Below, in pieces: positions 21,501-30,360 of a stretch of 64,000 bases of DNA (its first letter is position 1; every line of letters begins with the position of its first letter). The stretch comes from Vitellaria paradoxa (Eukaryota > Streptophyta > Magnoliopsida > Ericales > Sapotaceae). Position numbers and translations under genes: made by a program. The stretch spans positions 17,561,520 through 17,625,519 of the forward strand of contig CM034234.1 of NCBI GenBank assembly GCA_019916065.1. The letters are read 5' to 3'. The notes beneath the pieces were generated by a model. The model was given only the letters and a program-made list of their open reading frames with translations. It made no database searches and was not told the origin of the DNA.

Positions 21501-24500
21501 TTTTTTATTTAAACCCTAATTAGGGTTAATAGAAGAGGATTGATTGATTGAATAATATCGGTGGCTGTGTTTTTCTTTCCCCTCTTTTCTTCTAATTCTT
21601 CTTCTCTTCTTCTCTACTTTCTTCTTTCTCTTGCTTTCTCTCTACTCTTTCTTTACTTTCAATTGTTGTTCCGCATCAGAGGGCCTCTTCGATGTGTTTC
21701 ACCGTCTCCATGTAAAATGATGTCCAAAGAGGTCTCAGCAATAGTTTCAAATTTCAATAATGATATAATAAGGAAGTAATGCCAGTATAATCCCAAGCCC
21801 TATCTTATACCACAAGGTTCAGCAACCAAATTCTTGAAACCAATGAGCCATTCCATCACAAAGCAATCCATTCCTAGTGTTGAAGGTGTGGCATCCCCAT
21901 AGCACTACCATCATAACTAAGTTCTACCTACTCCCAAAGGGTAATCACCATACTATTAAATGAGGGAAAGTTGAGGACAATGATATGATTTAGAAAACAC
22001 CCTGTTAAATAATAGAATACGGCATGTTGGATATGTCAAGTGATACATGTGCAATCAAGGAATAAAATTTTGTTTCATTTCCATTAAAACAGATGAAACA
22101 TTTCCGCTTCCATGACAATCAACATAAAACTTTAATGAAATTCCAAAATTTTAATGTTTCCATTGAAACTCATCGAGACTTTTCCAGAAAGTTAGATGCT
22201 TGTACTCCAAATTGATTAATTTTCTCAATAAAGAGATAGAAATTTATATATAGAGAGAGAGAGTGAGGTACAGAGAGTAAAGGTAAACCTTAAGTTCATT
22301 ATTCAATTTAAGAAATTATAGAAGGAATATGAAAGGTAGAAACTGAAGATAAAACACTTATAACATATTTTCAAAATTTTATAGACATTTTTCTTGTTAA
22401 GGTTACCAATAAGCAAAATATTTTTAAACAAAATCCACCCCAATCAGGGAAGTAGACCAACACATTTTACTTGCATTAATTACTATTAGTAGTGTAATTG
22501 CTACTACTGCTATTATTTGAAAAATTGCACAAACTATAATTATTTTAACTACTTTTCATGTGAGAAAAAATTAACTATTATCACCTATCCCTATGTAAGA
22601 GTTTTTAAATGTTAAAAATATAATACTTCAATTGTGTACTCCCTTGAACATGTTAAGTTATTTATATACTAGACTTAAAACAAATGAAAATGGATTCAAA
22701 TAATGTTTCATTAAGTTTTCAACTTTTTCATCTTTTCGAAAATATCCATTTTCAAGTCAACCAAACAACCCATTGAAACAAAATTTTGATCCTTAATCTT
22801 GTTACAATTTATCCAATCCAATGAATATCGACCCCTTGAATATGTTGAATTATTTATATATTAGCAACAAAAATATATATGGATAGAGTTTACTTTATGT
22901 TTTCAAATGTTTCCTTATGTTGCCATTTTTTTTCTCTATTTCCAAAACATTTCTGTTCCGAGCTGACCGAAACTCCCCACTAAAACGATAGTTTCTTGCA
23001 ATACAATGCTATACTACATATTTCTTTAGGTTTTAGGCACAATAAGGGACTTCGTGGACACTAACTAATACTCTTTAGCAAACCAATCTCAAAAGATACC
23101 CTCGCTTTCTTGAAGTCCAAGGCTTGTAATCAATCACTTTCTTCCCCTCCAACACTCTCCTTCATTAGATATCAGCCTCTGAAGCATATTCTGAGTTGCA
23201 ATAACCAATTCCTAAAGAAAGATTACATACTTCTTCATACCCAAGCCCTCATTTTTTAACAGATGGCATGGCTTCCAAAGTATTTAAGAAATAATACTTC
23301 CAAGTTTCAACTGTTCAACCATCCAATAAGAATTTCATAGAAGCCTTATCTCTTAAACAAGCAAAGAAAATGCTGCAAAAACATAAGAAGTAAAACAAAA
23401 CGTATGTCAATTGACTAAAAAGAATACTTTGATAAGATTAAGGAGTTCCCCTTGGGACAAATAGTGGTGTTGGCATCTTGCCAGTCATCTCTTGAATCAT
23501 TCAACTATTGTATCCCACATCGCCATGTGCTTAAAGAACAAGCCAAGTGGAAGTCATAAAAGAAGAAGTTTGAAGAGTAGACACCCTCGACTTCCCAGAT
23601 TTTATACTAATTCATCTTCTGCCTCTCCCACAGGAATGAAATCAGTAACTCTTCACTTTACTCTTGCCCACAAGAATAAACACACCCTTCCCAGGTTCTG
23701 CAAACCACCCACTCAGACACACGTGAGAAAAAGAAAAACAGCACAGAATGAGATACCATAAATTTAAGACCGCTGCCAGCACAATAAATGCATTTCATAA
23801 TCAACAGAAAGTGATAATCATTAGTTAATATATATAAGTCAATCTGACATCCTTCTTAAACCCAAATTGCAAGATTTTAGGCTATTTTAGTCACTAATGT
23901 GATAAGGTTGAGTTGAGTTGAACGTGATAAAACATAATTCATTATTTTAAATCTATATTTATCAATGATCAACTGATTGAAGGAGAAGCATTTTAGAAAA
24001 ATGGCAAGAGGAAAAATAATAATTCATGGCACAAATTCCAAATACTTAATCCAGCAAAAATAAGAGCTGAACAAATGAGTGGCCATGCTTGGTATAACAT
24101 GTAGTATATCAATAGTCCATCCAACAGAATCCAAAAAATAATAATTGAAGGTCAGTGGTTCTGTCTCAAACGTACCTTCTCACTGGAACTAGCATTCACT
24201 ATTTCAGACATTCTATCACGGAATAAAGCCAGTGCCTTCTTCAACCTACCAATTGGCTCGGCATTCCTAGCTCCAAAATAACATAAGAAAATACACTAAC
24301 AATCCCCCGGGGGGGGGGGGTGTAGAGAGAAAGAATAGAGGGGGGGATGAATAACCTTGAAATGCCCAATTGATAAATCATCAGTGCATCAATTAACTTC
24401 CCCTTTGCTTCCAGAAACAATGCATACGACTCGTAGAGTAAAGAATTATGAGTGCATATCTTGTTCTGCTCCATTTCTCTGAAAATGCTCTCAGACTCCA

Positions 24501-24901
24501 GACTACCATCCATCTGTTTGAAAGGAAGAAAACCCATCAAAATTACAAATTCACGGGAATTAAGAAGACCACTTGCTTTCTGAGAGAAAAAGCATTACGT
24601 GCAGGAACCAAATTTTGAGAAATCTGACGTCGTTCCGATACCGGTCATCGTTCTTGAAGGTACTGATACAGTTCGACACGAGCACATCCAGATCTGTTCC
24701 GTAGCCGTCCGTTGAACTCGGAGCATCAAGTGCTTTCTTGATTGACCTGGATTAAGACTCAATACACAATTAACTGATTGTGAATGAATTGGAGAGAGAG
24801 AAAGAGAAAGTATGTGTGTGTGTTGAGTACCAGAGCCATGGCAAGAGGGGGTCGTCGACGGCGGAAGAGTTGTCCTCCGGATCTCTGGAAATGACAGCCA
24901 T
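8171..24901 (-). CDS. BMF1: BUB1/MAD3-family spindle-checkpoint protein kinase (BMF1/BRK1-like)
   Basis: This is a mitotic/meiotic checkpoint kinase that acts at kinetochores. It has an N-terminal Mad3/BUB1 region (four exons, 24901-24176) and a C-terminal kinase domain (ten exons, 17634-8171). Every junction among the phased exons is GT-AG with consistent phase. The gene spans at least 16.7 kb because two LTR elements sit inside it: a Ty3/gypsy element in the intron 16559-10200 and a gag-only element within the unresolved 24175-17635 stretch. The middle of the protein, normally poorly conserved, could not be mapped; one candidate exon is near 23440-23490. The start is the ATG at 24901-24899, just downstream of a GA/CT repeat in the leader. 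The stop is TAG at 8173-8171. The family assignment is firm. The exact orthologue name (Arabidopsis BMF1 or rice BRK1) is inference. Confidence 0.9.
10353..10706 (+). repeat. 5' LTR of the Ty3/gypsy element
   Basis: 354 bp homologous to 16103-16442, sharing the CGATATG-GTGTATATGGA, TTTGGACCCATTCAT, TTTAAACC-TAATTA and CTGCCCTCTCT-TCCTTCTCC blocks. It has drifted at its first bases (CAAATGG where the 3' copy has TGATGCGG). It is followed by the tRNA-Met primer-binding site. Confidence 0.85.
11739..12020 (+). pseudogene. Ty3/gypsy gag remnant
   Basis: An open stretch of 93 codons with the retrotransposon Gag pattern [25 protein letters not shown] and [16 protein letters not shown]. The frame then breaks. 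A degraded zinc-knuckle ([13 protein letters not shown]) lies near 12395. Compared with a full Gag-Pol this is a fragment. Confidence 0.8.
12700..16030 (+). pseudogene. Ty3/gypsy pol remnant (PR, RT, RNase H, INT, chromodomain)
   Basis: Interrupted coding relics in order. The protease active site [11 protein letters not shown] lies near 12732. RT runs from about 13247, with [16 protein letters not shown] and [11 protein letters not shown] near 13450-13615. The catalytic box reads [10 protein letters not shown] near 13780, so the first Asp of Y-x-DD is replaced. RNase H lies about 14160-14420. Integrase lies about 14770-15400, with [19 protein letters not shown] and [25 protein letters not shown] follows at 15391. 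A chromodomain-like tail, [16 protein letters not shown], lies near 15950-16000. Numerous stops rule out function. Confidence 0.85.
16103..16442 (+). repeat. 3' LTR of the Ty3/gypsy element
   Basis: 340 bp, beginning TGATGCGGACACC and ending CTACATCA, followed by the target duplication GCATG. Its start, end and internal blocks resemble the LTRs of the gag-only element at 18450-21678. Confidence 0.88.
17635..18444. other. Kinase-gene intron, nothing further resolved
   Basis: AT-rich sequence upstream of kinase exon 17634. The plus-strand ORF at 17874-18128 has no recognisable domain and is treated as chance. Middle exons of the kinase gene could lie here but none could be phased. Confidence 0.4.
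18450..18843 (+). repeat. 5' LTR of the gag-only element
   Basis: 394 bp, longer than the 3' copy mainly because of an ATT microsatellite at about 18481-18534. It contains AAACCCTAATTAGGGTTAAC and a long pyrimidine-rich tail (TTTCTTCTAATTTTTCTTCT), as in the 3' LTR. Confidence 0.9.
18481..18534. repeat. ATT trinucleotide microsatellite
   Basis: A run of TTA/ATT units within the 5' LTR. The 3' LTR has only a short version, so the expansion happened after insertion or differs by slippage. Confidence 0.85.
19660..20232 (+). CDS. gag: Retrotransposon Gag protein (190 aa)
   Basis: An uninterrupted ORF with the retrotrans_gag pattern [51 protein letters not shown] and [10 protein letters not shown]. 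It aligns by motif with the Gag fragment at 11739 (F-x-G, P-x-x-F-x-x-W, A-x-x-YW-x-x-V, W-x-x-MK, a basic residue before P). It forms virus-like particles in this class of element. The protein stops before any zinc knuckle. The stop overlaps the ATG of the next ORF (ATGTTAG, -1 frame), so a frameshift or reinitiation could link the two. Alternatively a small indel broke one longer ORF. Confidence 0.85.
   Translation: MNFENQSYWNNKVGLCSIHQTYVKDPPYFSGTIAPHEFLNWVDDIEYIFYYHDLSDDQCIRLAKTRLTNYAREYWQTVELYHRHVTRWALMKQILSDRFVPKSFIDKAWSQLMRLKQEDSSVDDYFDHFKTLRKWSNFQNEPCAISRFILGLRPCIREVVQRYTHKTLNETYSKALEVEKSLNLSLMSLC
20226..20843 (+). CDS. Unrecognised ORF 2 of the gag-only element (205 aa)
   Basis: It begins at the ATG overlapping the gag stop by 7 nt. 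It is rich in Ser, Leu, Ile and Phe. The opening is proline/serine-rich ([18 protein letters not shown]), an acidic stretch follows ([18 protein letters not shown]), and the rest is hydrophobic. I see no protease, RT, RNase H, integrase, zinc knuckle or envelope hallmark. It occupies the position of pol. It may be a transduced or diverged sequence kept open by selection or by recent origin. No function is assigned. Confidence 0.5.
   Translation: MLESKCPIQTIELQRPSPKPSAPIVSVNTCDSLIDSPLLTFDYDKSQNSQNVSEVVELVPPSSYIDFVGLFEDIMNNDRQDCIDSIIGDAYFFKRYYLSISRVLLSDFISWEFFESMSKLFFREITQLHESSSLLVYNRGILVYIEQFLLQVMRNISYRYSIDIIEFPATYSPLRDSNLTSSFASSLIIFSQPCILPFFYNADIN
20853..21278 (+). CDS. Unrecognised ORF 3 of the gag-only element (141 aa)
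   Basis: It starts 9 nt after ORF 2 ends and stays open to about 40 bp before the 3' LTR. It is Cys-, Tyr- and Pro-containing ([36 protein letters not shown]) and has no recognised domain. It may be the continuation of ORF 2 after the intervening stop, because the frame is unchanged between the two (distance 627 nt, a multiple of 3). ORFs 2 and 3 may therefore be one protein broken by a single TGA at 20841-20843. Confidence 0.45.
   Translation: MSNNYYKFPTYVIDENKEFNGCNLMMTYALSTYYPISSCQNLHAENVGPFYILCDPSPNAIFFTLPCDMSFVVIWHMENLLSCGGIFGPQILSAGYGDIFMPVPVPPPLQRCLSVFDVEDLISLQLQRCLVKWKMRHDNSA
21322..21678 (+). repeat. 3' LTR of the gag-only element
   Basis: 357-bp direct copy of 18450-18843 with the compact ATT run. 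It is followed by the target duplication GAGGG. The 72-codon ORF starting at 21561 is a by-product of the pyrimidine tract and flank. Confidence 0.9.
21684..24175. other. Kinase-gene intronic DNA with unresolved middle exons
   Basis: This lies between the gag-only element and kinase exon 4. A minus-strand stretch near 23440-23490 reads [16 protein letters not shown] and could belong to a middle exon, but an in-frame TAA follows directly and no donor is evident. A GA-repeat lies at about 22252-22264. No RNA gene or complete mobile element was seen. Confidence 0.4.
24176..24901 (-). CDS. BMF1: N-terminal exons of the BUB1-like kinase (Mad3/BUB1 homology region I)
   Basis: The exons are 24901-24831 (71 nt), 24746-24599 (148 nt), 24513-24356 (158 nt) and 24266-24176 (91 nt). 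They join in phase to give [13 protein letters not shown]..., [69 protein letters not shown] and [20 protein letters not shown]. The W-x(n)-RFLKIW, E-x-NKI-x(4)-LLYE-x-YA and YQLGI-x-RNAEP-x-xRLKK motifs are the TPR-like Mad3/BUB1 region I, which in this family binds the kinetochore scaffold. The short intron 24355-24267 (89 nt) contains a long C-tract on the coding strand. Confidence 0.92.
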
Positions 24902-24904
24902 GTC

Positions 24905-24926
24905 CTCTCTCTCTCTCTCTCTCTCT
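24905..24926. repeat. CT/GA microsatellite in the kinase 5' leader
   Basis: A (CT)n run just upstream of the kinase ATG (GA-rich on the coding strand). Such runs are common in plant 5' UTRs. No regulatory role is shown. Confidence 0.8.
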
Positions 24927-24989
24927 GCCTGCAATGAGGAAGTGTTCGATTTCGAATTCACAGAGAGCGCCAAACTTTTTCCTCCTTCG

Positions 24990-27633
24990 ATAGATTGGAT
25001 TGCATTTGGCTGTGGCTATAAGCTGTACTAATCCTGGGTTAGAGTATACCTACCCAAAAAAGACACAACCGTGTTTGGGAATCATTAATTCCAATTTTTG
25101 TCATTTCAGCGCTTTTTTGTTTTTTTTTTTTTTTTTTTTTGCCTCAAACAACTTTTTTTTCACCAAATTTTATTTATTTTTGTTTTGTAACTATTAGTCA
25201 CATTATTCATGTTCACCAAAAAAAAAATTAAAATAAAAAATTTGGGTACAAGCAAAAAAAAAAAAAGTTAGCTTTTATGCATACTTAAATTTTCCTATTT
25301 TTTTTCTATTTTTTTAATTCTTTTATGGTTATGAATAACATGTTTAAAATTTATTAAATAAAAAATTAATTATTAGTGAAAAAAAGTAATATAAGATAAA
25401 ATAAAACTAAAAACAATAAAAAATAGAGCTAATGATTGTCTAACCAACCCTTGAGTAACATGCACTTGATAATTGATAATCGTGAACCCGAAGCATTTGA
25501 TATGCTACACATACCATCACGCTTCACACGTACACAAGCTGCCAAGCATAATAGGGGGTGTTTTAAAGCTCTAAAAAGGTCCAACAATCGTTATGAAATT
25601 CTCAAACTATAAAAATTCCTATAAATTTTAAATTACAAAAATCTCTATAAAACACTATAAATTTTTTAAATATTACAAATTTCTATAATCTTTACAAATT
25701 TCTAAAAATTTTTACACAAAATTTTAAAAATTCTCTATCAGAATATATTTGAACAGTCTACTATTCATCTTTATTTTTTTTTTTTTTTTTGTAATTTATT
25801 AGTTGTATTCTAAACACTAAAAATGTTGTCAAACAACATTTTATTTTAATTTGTGGAACTCTAAATAGCCCATAACATAAACCAATATACAACCATTAGC
25901 TTATATCCGACCTCCTAAGCGAGAAAGAAAGAAAATAAAAGAAGAAGGTAGTACCAACAACCTGACTGAGAAAGGTGATGAAGGCCTCCACTGGCACACC
26001 TCTTTTTCCACTCATCCTCTCCTTTCTTTTTCTCTCTTTCTCCTCTATTCTCTATTTTATTTCTTTCCTCTCCTCTCCCTCTCCCTCTTTACATGAACCC
26101 TCTTCCTCTCTCTATTTTCTTTTTTTTTTTTTTTTCTCATCTCTTTTATCTCTTCTTCATTTCTTACTGTTTCTTTTTTTATTTATTTTCTTTATTTGTT
26201 TCTTCTTATTCTTTCTTGTTTGGAGGGGTCTAGAAACACCCTCATTCACATGTACACTCTAGGGATATAGGGGCATTCTAGGTGAAGTAGAGGTAGGCGA
26301 GGGAGAAAGTAGAATAAACTAAATTTGTTAAAAAGATGAGTGAAACGAATTAGAGCCAAGAGAAAAAGAAGAGAGATTAACACACATCAGTAACAAAATA
26401 AGCCATCTAGATATTGTTTGAATGATAGGTCATTCGGAACCTTGTCTAAACAGAGTCTCAATATTTAAAAAATTTTATAAGTCAAATGTTATACTTAACT
26501 ATAGTTAAATATTACATCACCTTAAATTAAATTTATTCCGCTCATAATCTAATCACTAACTATTGTTCAAATAACCCCACATCACACATATTCTAATAAT
26601 AAAATATAAAATTTTAAATATAAAAAATCTAATTTGTTACATTGATTTGCATTATTCGTGGCTTGAACCAATTCATTAAATTTAATATTACAATCAACCT
26701 AATTGTTTGATAAAAAAACCTACCTGAACCAAGATGTTCATTTCCTTGTATTTTTACCATGCGAATTGATGTCGGTATATTCTCATGGGATGTTTGAGAT
26801 ATTCTAATATCCTAGAACTTATCCAAACACTTAAAATATTTTTATTTCAATAAAATTTTGATTTTTGGAAAGGAAATAAGGGTTTAGGTGTTTCCATATT
26901 GATATGTTATTTTTTAAAAATTATAGGAGCTCAAATCAACATATTTTTATTGCCATAAATATTGTATAAGAAATGTTCTCATAGTAATAAAAAAATTATT
27001 TAGAAAACTACTCAAAATATTTAGCTAAATCAACCCATTAATTCTAATTAATTTAATAAAATTAACACCCTGTTTGTGTACTAGAAACATTCATGAAGGT
27101 AAATTGAATATTTGTAATTGGGTATAGTTGTGATTTATATGAGAATTTAATGACAGAAATATTAATCATTTTTAATGAAAATTTAGAATATTATGTGAAT
27201 GTGACTGAATAATTTCATAAATAAATTTTCATCCCAAACCATTGCCCGGTTTTGACTAAAAGGTATAGATTTAGTTAAAGGTATATTAAAAATATTAAAT
27301 AATAAAAATTAACTTAAGATTTAGGTGCTAAAGATATTATCTACAACGGAGATGAGGGATGGGTGGAAATGAGGAAACGAACTTATTCTCGTTTCGTAGA
27401 GGTGGAGCCCTCTTATGAATGGGCTGGTCAGGTAACCAATTACAATAGTTAAACTTACGATTGGTGACATCTTTCAGTGCGTGTTAGAAAAGTGAAGCCT
27501 ATAAAATCACTATTTCTCAAGACCAAGGGGCAGAGTTTAACCAAGGAATCTCTTAAATACTGACGAGAGGGGACTCATGGTATATGTTGTAGCATCAATC
27601 AACCCCCTTAGGAAAAAAAAAATTATTTATTAT
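24990..27633. other. Intergenic, low-complexity, no gene recognised
   Basis: AT-rich spacer upstream of the kinase gene. It contains a T20-type homopolymer near 25120-25140 and a strongly pyrimidine-rich block at about 25975-26225 (CTCTTTCTCCTC-type). A 95-codon ORF there (25975-26262) is almost all Ser, Phe and Leu and is a composition artefact. No RNA gene or clear element ends were found. Confidence 0.5.
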
Positions 27634-28720
27634 GGACCTATTTAATAACGTTGTCATTTTTTTTTTGTTATTTTTCTATTACTATTTTCTATTTTTTGTT
27701 TCTGTTGCCATTTATTTTTTCTGAAATGAAAACTGAAATTACGTTTTGTTTTTTTGTTGTTATTTTTTCGTTGCTGTTTTCTGTTTTTTGTTTCTGTTGT
27801 CATTTATTATTTCTGAAATGAAAACTAAAATTACGTTTAAAAATATAAGTTTGTTTATAATTATTAATTTTTTATTTTAGAAAATATTTAATTTTATTAG
27901 TTTTAAAAATTAATAGAACTTAATAAAATATATTTTATATTAATTTAATTTAATTAATACAATAAATTATTTATTAAAATCATTTAATTCAATAAATATA
28001 AAATATATAAAATTATATTATTTATTAAAAATAATTTAATAAAATATATTTCGTATTAAATAAATAATTAAATTAGATTAATTATTAAATTAAATTATTT
28101 ATTTTTAAATTAATTAAATTATTTATTAAAATAATTTAATAAAATATAAATTAAATTAATTAAATCATAAATAATTTAATTTAATTATGATATTTATTTA
28201 AAATAATTTAATAATTATTCTTAAATTAAATTAAAATTAATGTAATTTAATTATTTATTATTAATTATTTTATATAAATTAATTTAATTATTAAATTATA
28301 TAAATTAATTATGATATTTATTTGAAATAATTTAGCAATAATTAATTACTAAATTACATTAAATTAAATTAATTTAGTTTATTATTTATTAAAAAATTTA
28401 TATTAATTTATATAATTAATTTAATTTAATTATATTATTTATTAAAGTAACTCATTTTAATAAAATATTTGAATAAAATAATTTATTTTTATGTAATGTA
28501 ACAAAAATAGACAACGTTTTAAAATTGACAAAATATTGGCAACAGAAAAGAAAATCAGAGTGAAAACACATTTTTTCTATTTACGTTTTTTTTATGTTTT
28601 TATTTTTTTTGAAAATAAAAAAAATATAAACCAGTTTATCAAACATCTTTCTGTTGCGAGTTTACAGAATTTTAAAAACATAAAAAAAAATAAAAAATAG
28701 AAACATTACCGAAAAGAGCC
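27634..28720. mobile_element. AT-rich MITE-like element (PIF/Harbinger-type family)
   Basis: It starts GGACCTATTTAATAACGTTG and ends GAAACATTACCGAAAAGAGCC, with TAT flanking on both sides (27631-27633 and 28721-28723). Internal blocks such as TTTCTATTTTTTGTTTCTGTTG and CATTATTTCTGAAATGAAAA match the copy at 2082. The block CAGAGTGAAAACAC-TTTTTTCT also matches. There is no coding capacity. Its first 150 bp contain an internal duplication of the TTTTCTGTTTTTTGTTTCTGTT block. Confidence 0.72.
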
Positions 28721-29194
28721 TATGTATATCATTTTTATACCCGTCTCTACGTCATTTTGCTAATACATTCTCATAGTCTATTCAAAATCCCTTCTTTCAT
28801 AGCGTGGCATACATGTAAAAAGTCAATTTAGTACCAAATCAAAATCATTTTGATATTTTTTCATCATTATCAAATTTAAATCATTTTCATATTTTTTCAA
28901 AATTAACTCCATAAATTATATTATATTATTATAGTTATTATGACAGTTTAATTTTATTATAAAAATATCTCATATTTTTTTTCTAACTGGGAGACATTTG
29001 AAGTTCCGAAAAAATTTTAAAAAAATTAAAAGTTGGTGTTGAAATTATGTAAAAGTGATAAGTGATGAAATTTGATTGAAAAAATTAAGAATTTTTGAAA
29101 TTTTTAAGAGTTTTCAGGAAAAAAAAATTAAGACTCTAAATAGAGTTTTAATCGACCATAAATAAATTTTATTGTCGTTAGTTAAAAATACTAA

Positions 29195-29352
29195 GGGTCC
29201 GTTTGGTTTGTAAAAATTTACTGAAAATCTCTAAAAATTTTTATAAATCTCTGTTAACTTTATATCACATCAACTTTTTTCTCTCACTGCACGTATTACG
29301 AATTCTCTTCAAACCTCAATTTATCTCATTTTTTCTTGCTCCAAATAACCCC
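29195..29352 (+). mobile_element. Small MITE-like element, copy 1 of an inverted pair
   Basis: It starts GGGTCCGTTTGGTTTG and ends CTCCAAATAACCCC. It contains AAATCTCTGTTAACTT and CACTGCACGTATTACGAA. Its reverse complement matches 30000-30167. TAA precedes it, but the right duplication is not clear. Confidence 0.65.
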
Positions 29353-29999
29353 GAAGTAAATATTAAAATATGTAAACGAATTTATTCGGTTTGTACAACT
29401 ATGAATCCTGTTTTTTTTTTTTTTTTGGGAAATAGTATGAACCCTGATTGATAGCGGTGTCACCGCCCATTCTCCCATAACCCGACAAAACCATTGATGC
29501 CGTTGGTAGAATCCGTTTGTTATCGGGTTGGACCAGAAATTGCCAGCCCAAGTCCGCACCACCGTGCTCTAGGAATCGTACAATATTCACAGTAAAAGAA
29601 AGGCGCCAACTTCGATGGAGAATTTTTCACGTATCAATTACCCAAAAACGTCGACCACGTTTCACTTTTTCATTGCGCCCACTCTGCTACCTTTTTTTTT
29701 TTTTAATTTACATATATATATATATATATACATATTTTGTGAGTACAAATTAACAAATTTATGAGTGTATTAAATTTAGTTAAAAAATTTTAATTTTTTA
29801 AAAAATATTCAAACAAAAATCCCAAACATTTTCTAACGCTTTTTAATTTTTACAAATTTGTACCAACTTTTTTTATTTTTTACTTACTTTTTTTTAACTT
29901 TTTACACTTTTTAAGAAACATATTAAATATCTAACAATTCAAAATTTATCTATATTTTATTTTTTGTCAAAATTTGACACTCAAAACATATACAATATT

Positions 30000-30167
30000 G
30001 GGTTTGTTTGGAGTAAGAAAAAATAAGATAAATTGAGATAAATTATGGTTTGAGGAGAGTTCGTAATGCGTGCAGTGAGAGAAAAAAGTTGATGTGATAT
30101 GAAGTTAACAGAGATTTATAGAGATTTTCAGAGATCTTCAGCAAAATATTACACGCCAAACACAGCC
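30000..30167 (-). mobile_element. Small MITE-like element, copy 2 of an inverted pair
   Basis: It starts GGGTTTGTTTGGAGTAAG and ends CGCCAAACACAGCC, flanked by ATT on both sides (29997-29999 and 30168-30170). It shares TTCGTAATGCGTGCAGTGAG and AAGTTAACAGAGATTTATAG with the reverse complement of 29195-29352. Confidence 0.7.
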
Positions 30168-30360
30168 ATTATGTTGATGTTCTTATACGTTACTCATTTA
30201 AGACTTAGATCTCAATACACACGAGCTCATTTCATTTTTGGTTGAAATATAAAATTATTAAAAATGTTAAATTTAATTAAATAGCGCCTCAAAATTCAAA
30301 ATTAGTTAGATAATTATAGAACCTAATGACTAATAATTATGAAAAATAATCAATTACTAA

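Larger units (their letters stand above)
18450..21678 (+). mobile_element. Gag-only non-autonomous LTR retrotransposon (Ty3/gypsy-related)
   Basis: LTRs at 18450-18843 and 21322-21678 begin TGATGAGGACATC and end CCGCATCA (CCGCATTA in the 5' copy). The target duplication is GAGGG (18445-18449 and 21679-21683). The primer-binding site TGATATCAGAGCC (18847-18859) has one mismatch to the tRNA-Met type. The 2.5-kb interior encodes a Ty3/gypsy-type Gag followed by two ORFs I do not recognise. No protease, RT, RNase H or integrase is seen. LTR ends, leader (CCGGTAACCCC blocks) and polypurine context (CGGGAGAGT before the 3' LTR) resemble those of the element at 10353-16442, which suggests trans-mobilisation by that family. 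The LTR pair differs at roughly 3% of positions outside length changes, so it is younger than its neighbour. Confidence 0.9.

Noticed and set aside
23492..23761. 89-codon plus-strand ORF
   Set aside because: Basic, no recognised motif, and opposite to the kinase transcript within its intronic region. Treated as chance.
25975..26262. 95-codon ORF rich in Ser, Phe and Leu
   Set aside because: Pure pyrimidine-tract composition with no domain. It resembles a transmembrane protein only because of T/C codons.
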